DNA of 64,000 bases from Hwanghaeella grinnelliae (lineage in GTDB: Bacteria > Pseudomonadota > Alphaproteobacteria > UBA8366 > Aestuariispiraceae), in contig NZ_SADE01000003.1 of the NCBI RefSeq assembly GCF_004005845.1, forward strand, positions 620,001 to 684,000, given 5' to 3'. The notes beneath the pieces were generated by a model that was given only the letters and a program-made list of their open reading frames with translations, was not told where the DNA came from and did no database searches. Below are positions 1 through 8,945 of the stretch, in pieces (the stretch's first letter is position 1; each line of letters opens with the position of its first letter). The position numbers and the translations under genes were made by a program.

Positions 1-569
1 GTATCGACCACGCGAAGGGAGTGGCGCGCAATCTCACTAACGAACTTGATCACCGCATCGCGGTTCTCTCGGCGTTCCTGGGCCAACAAATCCAGAATAT
101 CGAAACGCAGGATAGAAAAAGGCCGTTTGTAACGGCGTGCCATCTCAACCGCTTCGGTGCCGCGAAGCTCCGCATGCGACCAATTGCTGCTGCTCGTCAG
201 CGGGTCCATGTGACTGAGGCGCGTCAGGTCGTCTTCGACCTTCCGTGTTTCCGTCACATCGCGCACGACAGTCAGCCTTCCGCCGCCATCCATCTCGTAT
301 TGGGCGACGATGATGACTTGCCCACTGGGCAATGCTTTTTCCAACCCGTTGCTGGTCACATGCTCGTGCGAGAGAATGTTCCGAGCCTCGAAACGCAACG
401 AGTCGAAAACAATCGTTCCATCGGCCGCTTCGATCCGAACACCGTCGGATGCAATCTGCAAGGCACGTTCCAAAGCATGGACGCGCGTCGCCAAATTTTC
501 CTGTTCACGGTCAGTCACTGGGGTAGTTCCACTTTCCGCTTTCTGGAGTCTTTGTGCAGAAACTAACAT
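1..569 (-). CDS. PAS-GGDEF diguanylate cyclase-like protein, 5' part (cut by window edge)
   Basis: The reverse strand from an ATG at 567-569 is open to the window edge for about 189 codons. The first ~40 residues are polar and helical. A PAS-like stretch follows and ends in the usual PAS-to-GGDEF linker (VVRDVTETRKVEDDLTRLS), then MDPLT, which is the conserved entry to GGDEF domains. RRYKRPFSILRFDI then matches the first strand of the domain. The GGDEF signature itself would lie outside the window, so cyclase activity cannot be judged. The usual LTGLxNRR after DPLT is degenerate here (LTSSSNWS), which may point to a regulatory rather than catalytic domain. The start codon has only a weak ribosome site. 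Confidence 0.75.
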   Translation of the reverse strand, partial: MLVSAQRLQKAESGTTPVTDREQENLATRVHALERALQIASDGVRIEAADGTIVFDSLRFEARNILSHEHVTSNGLEKALPSGQVIIVAQYEMDGGGRLTVVRDVTETRKVEDDLTRLSHMDPLTSSSNWSHAELRGTEAVEMARRYKRPFSILRFDILDLLAQERRENRDAVIKFVSEIARHSLRVVD

Positions 570-711
570 TTTTGTCACGATTCATCACATCCGAAAAGCT
601 GCTAATCCAAATGCTCATGACAACAATTTCTATCGAAGCTTGCCCGTATTCGCTGTGACCAACGGCACGATTCACTAGAATTTGGTTAAAATGCCAGACG
701 ATGAATTCCGT

Positions 712-1374
712 CTACAGCAGCGTGTGCGGCGGCAGGTCCGATATGAAATCAGATGGCTCGGTATCCAAAACCGAAGAGCGTTCCCGCAAATGATTCCAAA
801 GCCCCCGCAAGCGGGGATAAGGCATGGCCGCATCGGCGGCGGCTTCAACGCGCAGGCCGTAGTCCAATATCGGTGCGAGGTAGAGATCCGATAGGGTCAC
901 ACCATCGGATCCAACCTCGGGCAGGAGCGTCTCAATGACGGAAAATGCCGTATCGGTCATTTTGAGGGATGCACCCACTACACCCGGGTCCGTCTCTCCC
1001 CCCTCGACAGGCTTGCGCAGGATCTCCACGAACAATCCCCAGACCAAAGCCTTATAGAGATAACTGTCGCAGATCCCGATAATCTGGTTTTGCCGCGCCC
1101 GGCCCAGGGCGTCCGACGGCTGCAGCGGCGGGCCGTCGAAGGCTTCGTCGACATATCGGATTATGGCCTGGGTTTCGATAATCCGTGCCTTGCCGTGCAT
1201 GAAAACCGGCATCTTGCCAAAAGGGTGCAGATCGCGGTTCGGATCGGGTGGATCCTCGGCAAAGGGGTTCAGCGGGACTAGGCTATACCCGACCCCTTTT
1301 TCCGCCAGTGTGAGGCGCGCAATCCGCACATAGACACTGAAATACATGCCGTGCAGTTCAACCGGCTCAGCCAA
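712..1374 (-). CDS. Glutathione S-transferase family protein
   Basis: A 220-residue protein with the two-domain GST layout. The N-terminal thioredoxin-like half (ELHG, SVYVRIARLTLAEKGV, then KMPVF with the cis-Pro and ETQAIIRYVDE, the glutathione-binding ET/S motif) is followed by an all-helical C-terminal half. GSTs conjugate or reduce substrates with glutathione in the cytoplasm. The start is a TTG, chosen because GGGAG sits six bases upstream and the next ATG would remove the first beta strand. It lies 36 bases after the isomerase-like gene and is probably the last gene of that operon. The substrate is unknown. Confidence 0.85.
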   Translation of the reverse strand: MAEPVELHGMYFSVYVRIARLTLAEKGVGYSLVPLNPFAEDPPDPNRDLHPFGKMPVFMHGKARIIETQAIIRYVDEAFDGPPLQPSDALGRARQNQIIGICDSYLYKALVWGLFVEILRKPVEGGETDPGVVGASLKMTDTAFSVIETLLPEVGSDGVTLSDLYLAPILDYGLRVEAAADAAMPYPRLRGLWNHLRERSSVLDTEPSDFISDLPPHTLL

Positions 1375-1410
1375 CGGCTTCTCCCCACGGATCGCGGCCC
1401 ACGATTTTCG

Positions 1411-2253
1411 TCAGGCCTTTCCCAACGTGTCCCAAATGCCCTCGACCCGCTCCTTGATTGTCAGGGCCTCTTCCCACCGGTCGGACAGCTCATAACCGTC
1501 CGGACCCGTGATCGCGTATTCGGGTGGCCCCAATTCACAGAGGAAATTCACCACCGCATCCTCGGCCGCCCTGTCCCGCCAGGAACGCAGACCATCGGTC
1601 CACCAAGACGCAAACTGATCGAACCACTTCTGGTGCTGTGGAAATGAAATCTGGACCTGAACCTGCTCCCGATTTGCCACGCGGCCCTGGAACGCTTCCG
1701 AACGCTGCAGTATCCGCTGTATCAGCGCATCGTCTTCGTCTGAGATCGGGTACCAGAACTCCCTGTCCACCAAATAGTGGGAAAGATCGGCGCAGAGCTC
1801 CATTTCGGGGATCGCATCGATCAGTTGCAGCGTTGCAAACAGGTCGTTGGTGACGCAGTTGCGATGGGTTTCGAACAGGATCGGAACCCCTTCCTCACCG
1901 GCCATGTCGATCCATGCCCGGATGACCGGCATCATGTCTTCGACCTTGATCGGCATGACTTGGCCGATGATGTTCACATAACGGGTGTCGAACTGTTTCG
2001 ACATCTGCAGGACGGGACGCAGATCTTCGATCGTTTTCGGAAACGCGTTGATCAAACAACCAAGACCGTGGCGTTCGAAATAGGGCCGCGTCGCCAGGGC
2101 CTCGTCATTGTTCATAACGCCGAGATCGATCGCCATGCCGGCATAACCGGCATCGGCCACCATCTGAAAATTCTCTGCTACCGGCCGTTCAAATCCGTCC
2201 GGCCGACGCAGTTCCATCGCCCAAAGCGACTGGAAAACCTCCAACTGTTGCAT
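1411..2253 (-). CDS. Sugar phosphate isomerase/epimerase-like TIM-barrel protein
   Basis: A 280-residue protein resembling the xylose isomerase-like TIM barrel family (AP endonuclease 2 superfamily). Strand-like segments ending in metal-ligand-type residues are visible: MAIDLGV, CLINAFP, YVNIIG, PILFETHRN with Glu and His, and LCADLSHY with Asp and His. Members are cytoplasmic, divalent-metal-dependent isomerases, epimerases or dehydratases. Its ATG overlaps the TGA of the desaturase gene by one base (TGATG), so the two are translationally coupled. The pairing with a desaturase, aldolase and GST does not fit any sugar pathway I recognise, so the substrate is left open. Confidence 0.7.
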   Translation of the reverse strand: MQQLEVFQSLWAMELRRPDGFERPVAENFQMVADAGYAGMAIDLGVMNNDEALATRPYFERHGLGCLINAFPKTIEDLRPVLQMSKQFDTRYVNIIGQVMPIKVEDMMPVIRAWIDMAGEEGVPILFETHRNCVTNDLFATLQLIDAIPEMELCADLSHYLVDREFWYPISDEDDALIQRILQRSEAFQGRVANREQVQVQISFPQHQKWFDQFASWWTDGLRSWRDRAAEDAVVNFLCELGPPEYAITGPDGYELSDRWEEALTIKERVEGIWDTLGKA

Positions 2254-3260
2254 CAGGCGTGCTGCGTGTCGGCAGGGAGTTCATCGGGCAGCCCGTCGGC
2301 AATCCAGACCTGGTCCATCGGGTAATCCATTTCCGTCCGGCCGTTCATGAGCCGGCGTATCGCCTGCGCCTGAAACCCGAAATAGGTCATCGAATAGGGT
2401 TCACGCCCCCATTTCTCGACGATGTCCTTGTGCAGTTCCGGCAAAAGATGGAAGGGCACGGACGGGAAGGTGTGGTGTGCTGTGTGATACTGCATGTTCC
2501 AAGCCATCCAGCGCATGAAGGCGTTCGTGCGCAAGGTGCGGGTATTTTCCAGCGTATTCGGGTTATGGCTGAGGCCGAGATGCTCGCTTGAATTCTGCAA
2601 CTGATGGACGCATTTCGTCAGCATCATCGGGGCCAGCCAGAAGATGACCGCCGCCCAGCTTTCGAAGACCACCGACGCAACCGCGATCGCACAGTACAGA
2701 AGGAAATGAACCCGTCCTTCGAAAATGACCGTCGCGTGTTCCTTTTCCCTGATATACGGCTCGACGACGGTACCCCGCGTGAAACGCAGAATCCGCGCAA
2801 TCCGTGTCTGCCAATAAACGATGCCCGACATCCAAAGAAGATAGCTGCCCAGGGTGAAGGGGCCGCGCGCCAACTCTCCGTCCATCTCCCAGTCCTGGGT
2901 ATGACGGTGATGGGCAAAGTGCTGAATTTGGTCGAAATCACGCGGATACAGCTCGATGAAACCGACGATACGACCAAACCATTCGTTCAACCATCTGGTC
3001 TGGAAAACAGTGTTGTGGCTCAACTCATGCTGCGCGGCATAGAGGAAGTTCAATAAAACCCCATGCAGGATGAAGACCGGGATCGCCCAATAGGTGCCCC
3101 ATGTCTGCCATAGCAGTACGCCGGTTGCGCATATTGCACCCAGATGGGTCGCCATCTGCACCCCACCTTTGACATCCGACTTGGCGCTGAGCGCCTTCAG
3201 CCGTTGTGGATCGATCAGCCCGCGCTTCCCGACAAAATCGTCGACAGTCCGTTTCACCAT
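2253..3260 (-). CDS. Membrane fatty acid desaturase family protein
   Basis: A 335-residue integral membrane di-iron enzyme of the desaturase/hydroxylase superfamily. The three histidine boxes are present: HELSH at 78-82, HFAHHRH at 114-120 and HTAHH at 259-263, with extra histidines in SEHLGLSH near 226-232. Hydrophobic segments near 40-75, 130-155 and 185-215 frame them in the usual order. Such enzymes use O2 to desaturate, hydroxylate or ketolate an alkyl or ring carbon in the inner membrane. A strong ribosome site (TAGGAGG) precedes the ATG. It heads a coupled operon with the isomerase-like and GST genes. The exact reaction is not deducible. Confidence 0.85.
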   Translation of the reverse strand: MVKRTVDDFVGKRGLIDPQRLKALSAKSDVKGGVQMATHLGAICATGVLLWQTWGTYWAIPVFILHGVLLNFLYAAQHELSHNTVFQTRWLNEWFGRIVGFIELYPRDFDQIQHFAHHRHTQDWEMDGELARGPFTLGSYLLWMSGIVYWQTRIARILRFTRGTVVEPYIREKEHATVIFEGRVHFLLYCAIAVASVVFESWAAVIFWLAPMMLTKCVHQLQNSSEHLGLSHNPNTLENTRTLRTNAFMRWMAWNMQYHTAHHTFPSVPFHLLPELHKDIVEKWGREPYSMTYFGFQAQAIRRLMNGRTEMDYPMDQVWIADGLPDELPADTQHA

Positions 3261-3348
3261 GTATCAGCCTCCTAAATCCGTGTGTCTTGACGACAACTCC
3301 CCCCCGAGGCGGTTCTTGTTCTTGGTTTCATACAGCATTTACCACGCG

Positions 3349-4107
3349 CTATTCGTTCAGCGCGGTCAGATTTTCTCGCGCTTTCGTAACCATGGCCACG
3401 AAATCTGTATAGACGGTCACGAATTGGAAACCTTTGCCGATCCAATCCTTCGCCATCTCGACCGACCCGCAGTGAATCCCGGCCACGACACCGCAATCGC
3501 GGGCGCGGCGGACAATTTCCTCGATCGCACCGACCACTTCCGCATTCGTCGGCACGCCGGCCGGAAGATGCCCAAGGCTCAACGCCAAGTCGCTCGGACC
3601 GACATAGATCCCGTCGATGCCGTCTGTCTTGCAGATCGTTTCCAGATTGCTCATCGCTTCACGGGTTTCGATCATCGCCATGTTGATGATGGTTTCGTTG
3701 GCCTTCGCCGCATAGTCCGCGCCGCCATAGAGCAGGCCGCGTTGTGGGCCGTAACTGCGCTCGCCCTGCGGGGGAAATTTGCTGTTCTTCACCAGCATCG
3801 CGGCATCTTCGGGCGTGTTTACCATCGGGCAGATAATACCGTAACAGCCGTCATCCAGAACGCGCATGATCTTGGCCGGGTCGTTCCAGGCGACGCGGGC
3901 CATCGGGGTGCAATCGAACCGCCCAATGGTCTGGAACAGCTGCCGCGCCGAGAGTTCATCGGCAAACCCGTGTTGCAGATCGACGGTGCAGGAATCCCAA
4001 CCCACACTGGCCATGCCTTCGGCCGCCATTGTCGATTCCAATGCCAGCCAACCGTTCTTGACCACACCCCCGGAAGCCCAAATTTCCCTTACCTTGTTCG
4101 GCCGCAC
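3349..4107 (-). CDS. HpcH/HpaI family aldolase
   Basis: A class II pyruvate-type aldolase of 252 residues. The motifs are in family order: NGWLALES at the N-terminus, VDLQHG with the catalytic His, PMARV with the pyruvate-binding Arg, AMIETREA with a metal-ligand Glu and YVGPSDLALSLG with a metal-ligand Asp. These enzymes cleave 4-hydroxy-2-oxo acids to pyruvate or oxaloacetate plus an aldehyde. I chose the GTG at 4105-4107 because AAGGGG lies seven bases upstream and the length then fits the family; a longer frame upstream adds a tail with no homology. It lies 88 bases upstream of the desaturase gene on the same strand and may share its transcript. Confidence 0.85.
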   Translation of the reverse strand: MRPNKVREIWASGGVVKNGWLALESTMAAEGMASVGWDSCTVDLQHGFADELSARQLFQTIGRFDCTPMARVAWNDPAKIMRVLDDGCYGIICPMVNTPEDAAMLVKNSKFPPQGERSYGPQRGLLYGGADYAAKANETIINMAMIETREAMSNLETICKTDGIDGIYVGPSDLALSLGHLPAGVPTNAEVVGAIEEIVRRARDCGVVAGIHCGSVEMAKDWIGKGFQFVTVYTDFVAMVTKARENLTALNE

Positions 4108-4290
4108 AGCCCATCCCCTTAAAACGAATGATTGTTCTTTGTTGGGGTCAGCGCCCCGCGGCGGCAGCATCGCCCGGAAGGGACCCCGCTTCAAGGATTA
4201 TGCGCGGCGGAAAGGGCCGGAATATGCGGGTCAACGGTGCTGTTCCATAATACCCATGATCGCGGGCCTGAATACGGTGGCCGGGGCACA

Positions 4291-5157
4291 TCAACTGTTG
4301 CCGCGCCGTCCCATGCTCATGGCCCAGTAATGGGTGTAGACCGCCTTGCCCCGGTCCAGCGACAGAAACCGATAGCCGATACCGACATCGCGGATATCGC
4401 GGTTCAGCATGGCTTCGCGATGGCCTGTCTTTGAGTTGATCCATCCCTCCACCGCTGCCGCCGGACTGCCCATGCCGGCCGCCAAATTCTCCAGGACCAA
4501 CCCGCGATAGCCAACGGCGGCGGCCCGGTCGCCCGGCCCCGTCCCGTTCGGCGTCTTGTGGGCGAAATAGTCACGGTAAGCCATGTCGTCGGCATGTCGT
4601 TGCGCCGCTTCGTTCAAGACCGGAACCAAGCGCAGCGGCTGCAACCCATGCCGGGCGCGAAAGGCATTCACTTCCCGCAGCACGTCGTGGCGCCAGTTTC
4701 TGGCGGCGGGCTTGGGCGGATTGCCAAGGACCAGAACCCAATATTCCAACGGCCCGAATCTCGGGTCGTCAACCTTCTCGACACCGACACCGGCTTTCCC
4801 GAAACGGTTTGTTGCGATGGTCGGTTGGGTCCGCCCGTCGCTGAACCAACCCGCCGCGACATCGACGATGGGGGCTTTGGTTCCGGCGGAAGAAACCACC
4901 CCGATATCGGCACACGGGATTCCGGCATCCTCGATAAGGCGGCAGTAGTCGACATCCCGCCCAGGCTTAGCGGTGTATCGCGCGATCAACGCGGCGGCCT
5001 TGGCCAACCGCTTGTCGAAAAGCAGCGGGGACAGAACGCGCTTCTCACGGGCCTCGTTGACCGCCTTCAACAGTTCGCCCTCCCGGTTCTCCGCCGCCAG
5101 AGCCGGCACCGAGAGAACCGCGAGGAGAATAGGGAGAAAAGCGAGAATTCTAGCCAT
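4291..5157 (-). CDS. Secreted CAP (SCP/PR1-like) domain protein
   Basis: A 288-residue protein with a cleavable signal peptide (hydrophobic residues 4-21 ending in ALA). The C-terminal half, from about 155, is a clear CAP domain: LREVNAFRARHGLQPL, then NEAAQRHADDMA, YFAHKTPNG, LENLAAG and TGHREAMLNRDIRDVGIGY with the conserved His and Glu residues. The N-terminal half (about 28-135) has a similar order (LLKAVNEAREKRVLSPL, LAKAAALIARY) but lacks the cavity histidines, so it looks like a degenerate second copy. Bacterial CAP proteins are exported and often linked to the envelope; the activity is unknown. It is separated by 76 bases from mrp on the same strand. Confidence 0.8.
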   Translation of the reverse strand: MARILAFLPILLAVLSVPALAAENREGELLKAVNEAREKRVLSPLLFDKRLAKAAALIARYTAKPGRDVDYCRLIEDAGIPCADIGVVSSAGTKAPIVDVAAGWFSDGRTQPTIATNRFGKAGVGVEKVDDPRFGPLEYWVLVLGNPPKPAARNWRHDVLREVNAFRARHGLQPLRLVPVLNEAAQRHADDMAYRDYFAHKTPNGTGPGDRAAAVGYRGLVLENLAAGMGSPAAAVEGWINSKTGHREAMLNRDIRDVGIGYRFLSLDRGKAVYTHYWAMSMGRRGNS

Positions 5158-5233
5158 GGCGCCATTCTAAGTGAAAATACTCGCGGAACGAATATTTTAA
5201 CGTCCCGTCCACGGGCCTCGCTCTTCCCGGTTA

Positions 5234-6364
5234 CTATTCAATGACGATCTTTGGGGCTGCCCGGGAAGCATCGAGCGTTTGCCCGGAGAGTTTTTCCCAG
5301 ACGGCCGTCGCGATCTTGTTGTAGACCGCGGCATGCACACCGTCGGGTTCCGCTTCGACAATCGGGTTCCCGCTATCGGCATGGGTCCGGATTTCGATAT
5401 CCAACGGTATCTCGCCCAGGAAATCGACGCCCAGCTTGTCGGCTTCCGTCCGTGCGCCGCCATGGCCGAAGATATGCGCCTCGTGACCGCAATTCGGACA
5501 GATATAGAGGCTCATATTCTCGATAATGCCGAGCACCGGCACATCGACCTTGCGGAACATGTTCAGGCCCTTGCGCGCATCGATCAACGCGATGTCCTGC
5601 GGGGTAGAGACAATCACCGCGCCGGCCAGCGGCACGTTTTGCGCCATGGTCAACTGCGCGTCACCGGTGCCCGGCGGCATGTCGACGACAAGCACGTCCA
5701 ACTCGCCCCAATTTACGTCGGAAAGCATCTGCTGCAGCGCGCCCATCACCATGGGACCACGCCAGACGACCGGCTGGTCTTCCGCGACCAGGAAGCCGAT
5801 GGACATCGCCTTGATGCCGAAATTCTCCATCGGCTCCAGAATCTTGCCATCGGCGCTTTCCGGCCGACCGGAAATACCAAGCATGCGGGGCTGGCTGGGG
5901 CCGAACACGTCGGCATCCAACATGCCAATCTTCAAACCCAATTGTTTCAGGGCCAGGGCCAAGTTGACCGCGGTCGTCGATTTCCCGACACCGCCTTTGC
6001 CACTGGCCACGGCGATAATGTGCGTGATCCCGGCCGGTCCCGATTTCCGTCCCGGGCGCGGCGGCGCCCCTGCACCCGGCGCATTGCTTGGCGGGGCGCC
6101 CGATTGCCCGGACTTGCTTTCCGCTGTGAGGATGGCCGTCACCGACAAGACATCCGGCACGGCATTTACCGCGGTTTCGGCAGCAATGCGCACCTTTTCC
6201 ATTTCTTCGGCACGGGCCGGGTCGATTTCAATCGAGAACTGAACATTCCGGTCCTTGACGGCCACGCCCGATATCATCCCGAGCGCGATCAAGCTTTCCC
6301 CGTCACCTGGCACAATCACCGTCGCCAGTGCTTCCCGTACCTGCTGTTCCGTCACATCCGCCAT
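5234..6364 (-). CDS. apbC: Mrp/ApbC iron-sulfur cluster carrier ATPase
   Basis: A 376-residue cytoplasmic P-loop protein that binds and delivers Fe-S clusters to apoproteins. Residues 1-85 form a MIP18/DUF59-type N-domain. A Gly/Pro/Ala-rich linker follows, then the MinD/Mrp ATPase with a deviant Walker A at about 121-131 (ASGKGGVGKST), VVDMPPGTGDAQ and the CPNC cluster-binding pair in the C-terminal third. I start it at the ATG at 6362-6364 because GGGAGGA sits seven bases before it; an in-frame upstream ATG lacks a ribosome site. It is transcribed divergently from hflK. Confidence 0.95.
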   Translation of the reverse strand: MADVTEQQVREALATVIVPGDGESLIALGMISGVAVKDRNVQFSIEIDPARAEEMEKVRIAAETAVNAVPDVLSVTAILTAESKSGQSGAPPSNAPGAGAPPRPGRKSGPAGITHIIAVASGKGGVGKSTTAVNLALALKQLGLKIGMLDADVFGPSQPRMLGISGRPESADGKILEPMENFGIKAMSIGFLVAEDQPVVWRGPMVMGALQQMLSDVNWGELDVLVVDMPPGTGDAQLTMAQNVPLAGAVIVSTPQDIALIDARKGLNMFRKVDVPVLGIIENMSLYICPNCGHEAHIFGHGGARTEADKLGVDFLGEIPLDIEIRTHADSGNPIVEAEPDGVHAAVYNKIATAVWEKLSGQTLDASRAAPKIVIE

Positions 6365-6633
6365 GCTTTTATCCTCCCACGCGTGCTTCACGCTACTCAA
6401 CTTGGCCCCAATCCGGTCGAAAGCCAGCTTAAACCAAGATTTTTGCCGACTTTCCCGGTGCGCGCCCTTTGCTATTCAGGATGACTGCACATATATGTTG
6501 CCCGCACAGCACGCAAAGAATTTGCGGGCCGTCATGATGCTTTTGCCCGAAAGCGGAGATTAAATCTGCTTCGTGGCGAATGGGTCTGTCGGCTTAGACA
6601 ATCGATAAAGAACGACAAGGGAAGCAAGACGGT
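6365..6633 (+). promoter_or_regulatory. Divergent mrp/hflK promoter region
   Basis: A good sigma-70-type promoter reads toward hflK: TTGCTA at 6469-6474 and TATATG at 6492-6497, separated by 17 bases. This predicts a start near 6504 and a leader of about 130 bases. The hflK ribosome site is AAGGGAAG just before the ATG at 6634. No clear promoter for mrp was picked out on the other strand. Confidence 0.5.
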
Positions 6634-7827
6634 ATGCCTTGGCAGAACAATTCCGGTGGTGGTGGACCTTGGGGCGGCGGCGGTGGTGGCCGCGGTTCCG
6701 GCGGTGGTGGCGGACAAAGCCCTTGGGGACGGCCATCCGGTAGTGGTGGCGGCGGCGGAGGCGGCAATCGGCCCCCGCCCGATGTCGAGGAAATGGTCCG
6801 CAAAGGCCAGGAACGGCTGAAAAGCATGCTTCCCGGTGGCATGGGTACAAAAGGCATCTTCCTTCTCGGCGCCGTTGTTGTTGCCGGTTGGCTGTTGACC
6901 GGTTTCTACCAGGTGGAACCCAACGAACAGGGCGTTGAACTTGTTTTCGGGAAGCTTTCCGAAACGAGGGGCCCGGGCCTGAACTACAATTATCCCGCCC
7001 CGATCGGTACGGTGCTGAAACCGCGCGTTACCGACGTCAATCAGGAACAAATCGGCTTCCGCGCCAGCGGTTCCGGCACACGGGCCAGCAGTGTCCGTGA
7101 CGTCCCCGCCGAAAGTCTGATGCTGACGGGCGACGAAAACATAATCGACATCCAAGCGGCCGTATTCTGGCAGATCGGCGATGCGGGTGCCTTCTTGTTC
7201 AATATCGCCAGCCCGCAGGAAACGGTCCGAAATGCAGCGGAAGCCGCCATCCGGGAAGTGATCGGGAAGACCGGGTTCGAATTCGCCCGTACGTCAGGCC
7301 GTGGCAGCGTTGCCGCGCAGGTGCAGGAGCTGATCCAGTCGATCTTGGATGAATACAAGTCGGGTATCATCGTATCGAACGTCCAGCTGCAGAAAGTTGA
7401 CCCGCCCGGTTCGGTCATCAACGCGTTCCGTGACGTTCAAGCGGCGCGCGCCGATGCGGAAAAGGTGATCAACGAAGCGAATGCCTACAGCAAGGAAATA
7501 ACCCAACGCGCTGAAGGCCAGTCGCAGCAGATCAAACAGGCCGCGGAAGCCTACAAGGAAGAACGTACGGCCGCCGCGACCGGTGACGCACAACGCTTCC
7601 TGTCGATCTACAACGAGTACGTCAACGCCAAGGACATCACGAAACGGCGGATCTACTTGCAAACCATGGAGGAGATCCTGCGCAACATGGACAAGGTTCT
7701 GATCGAGAGCCAAGACGACGGCGCAGGCGTCCTTCCGTATCTTCCCCTCGACAAGCTGACCGGTGATCGGGAACGGCGCGTGGTTCCGCGCAATCCTAAT
7801 ACAGCCGACGGCTTAGACACTCAGTAA
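6634..7827 (+). CDS. hflK: HflK, FtsH protease regulator subunit
   Basis: A 397-residue SPFH/band-7 protein that with HflC forms the periplasmic-facing cage around FtsH and limits its attack on membrane proteins. Residues 1-46 are strongly Gly-rich, as in other HflK proteins. One membrane anchor lies at about 74-91, followed by the SPFH domain (QVEPNEQGVELVFGK, LTGDENIIDIQAAVFW, IREVIGKTGFE) and a long Ala/Glu/Gln-rich coiled coil at about 265-330. It is followed after 14 bases by hflC. Confidence 0.96.
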   Translation: MPWQNNSGGGGPWGGGGGGRGSGGGGGQSPWGRPSGSGGGGGGGNRPPPDVEEMVRKGQERLKSMLPGGMGTKGIFLLGAVVVAGWLLTGFYQVEPNEQGVELVFGKLSETRGPGLNYNYPAPIGTVLKPRVTDVNQEQIGFRASGSGTRASSVRDVPAESLMLTGDENIIDIQAAVFWQIGDAGAFLFNIASPQETVRNAAEAAIREVIGKTGFEFARTSGRGSVAAQVQELIQSILDEYKSGIIVSNVQLQKVDPPGSVINAFRDVQAARADAEKVINEANAYSKEITQRAEGQSQQIKQAAEAYKEERTAAATGDAQRFLSIYNEYVNAKDITKRRIYLQTMEEILRNMDKVLIESQDDGAGVLPYLPLDKLTGDRERRVVPRNPNTADGLDTQ

Positions 7828-7841
7828 GGGAGGATAAAACA

Positions 7842-8729
7842 ATGAAGAATGTAGGACTGGTTGTAATCCTCGTCATTATCGCGGCCGTTTTCCTGGTCGG
7901 CTCCGCGGCGTTTTTTACCGTGAGCGAGACAGAACAGGTTCTGGTGCGGCGTTTCGGTGAACCGACCCGCGTCATTAAGGAACCCGGCCTCAACGTCAAA
8001 GTGCCTTTCGTCGAAACAGCGACCTATTTCGACAAACGCCTTTTGAATTTCGACGGCGATTCTCAGGAAATTCCGACGGAAGACCAGAAGCAGCTGATCG
8101 TGGATGCCTTCGCCCGCTACCGCATTACCGATCCGCTGAAGTTTTTCCAAACGGTTGGTACGGTCGCAGGCATGGAAGCGCGGCTTCCCAACATCATCAA
8201 CTCCGCCCTGCGGCAAACGCTGGGTGAAGTGCCGATGTCCCGCATCCTGACCGAGGAACGCGCCAACCTGATGCGGAAGAGCACCGAGGTTGCTACGCAG
8301 AACTCGCAGGAATTCGGGATCGAAATCGCCGATGTCCGCATGAAACGCGTGGACCTGCCTGAAGAGAACAGTCAGGCCGTCTTCCGCCGCATGCAGACGA
8401 AGCGTGAAGAGGAAGCGCGCGAAATCCGTGCCGGTGGCGATCGTGAATCCCGTACCATTCGGGCAAAAGCCGATCGCGATCAGCGCGTTATCATCGCCGA
8501 GGCCCGCAAGACCGCGGAAATCCTGCGCGGTGAAGGCGATGCCCAGGCCCAGGCCATCTACAACGACGCCTATACCAAGGACCGCGAGTTCTTCGATTTC
8601 TGGCGTTCCATGCAAGCCATGGAGCGTGGCTTAGGGTCGGAGTCGACAACCTATGTCGGTCCGCCACGTGGCGATTTCTTCCGCTATTTCAGCAATGAGA
8701 GCGGCACGCGCGAACTTAGCCAGGACTAA
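7842..8729 (+). CDS. hflC: HflC, FtsH protease regulator subunit
   Basis: A 295-residue partner of HflK with an N-terminal membrane anchor at about 5-25, then the SPFH domain (TVSETEQVLVRRFGEP, GLNVKVPFV, RLLNFDGDSQEIPTEDQKQL) and a helical Arg/Glu-rich segment (REEEAREIRAGGDRES) near 190-240. Length and motifs are normal. The ribosome site GGGAGG precedes the ATG. It sits between hflK and the small DUF2065 gene in one operon. Confidence 0.96.
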   Translation: MKNVGLVVILVIIAAVFLVGSAAFFTVSETEQVLVRRFGEPTRVIKEPGLNVKVPFVETATYFDKRLLNFDGDSQEIPTEDQKQLIVDAFARYRITDPLKFFQTVGTVAGMEARLPNIINSALRQTLGEVPMSRILTEERANLMRKSTEVATQNSQEFGIEIADVRMKRVDLPEENSQAVFRRMQTKREEEAREIRAGGDRESRTIRAKADRDQRVIIAEARKTAEILRGEGDAQAQAIYNDAYTKDREFFDFWRSMQAMERGLGSESTTYVGPPRGDFFRYFSNESGTRELSQD

Positions 8730-8747
8730 TCCTGGAACCGGGGCGGT

Positions 8748-8945
8748 ATGGAGGACTTTTATACGGCATTGCTGACAGCCGTCGGCTTGGTCCTTGTCCT
8801 CGAAGGCCTGCTCTACGCCGCCGCCCCGGATTCCATGCGGCAAGCCATGCAAAAACTTCTGGAGTCGGACCCTGCGCTTCTGCGCAGGGCCGGCGCCATT
8901 GCCATCGGCATCGGCGTTTTCCTGGTCTGGTTGGCACGAGGCTGA
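8748..8945 (+). CDS. DUF2065 family small membrane protein
   Basis: A 65-residue protein with two hydrophobic helices (about 5-25 and 46-64) separated by a short polar loop containing PDSMRQAM. This matches the DUF2065/YjeT family, which is commonly found directly after hflC in proteobacteria. The function is not known; the position 18 bases after hflC suggests a link to the FtsH-HflKC complex or to inner-membrane quality control. The 312 bases that follow hold the degP leader. Confidence 0.85.
   Translation: MEDFYTALLTAVGLVLVLEGLLYAAAPDSMRQAMQKLLESDPALLRRAGAIAIGIGVFLVWLARG

Noticed and set aside
5279-6484. 401-codon open frame on the plus strand opposite mrp
   Set aside because: Its product is His/Arg/Asp-rich with no domain, and the opposite strand encodes a complete Mrp with a good ribosome site; it is an antisense shadow caused by GC-rich codon use.
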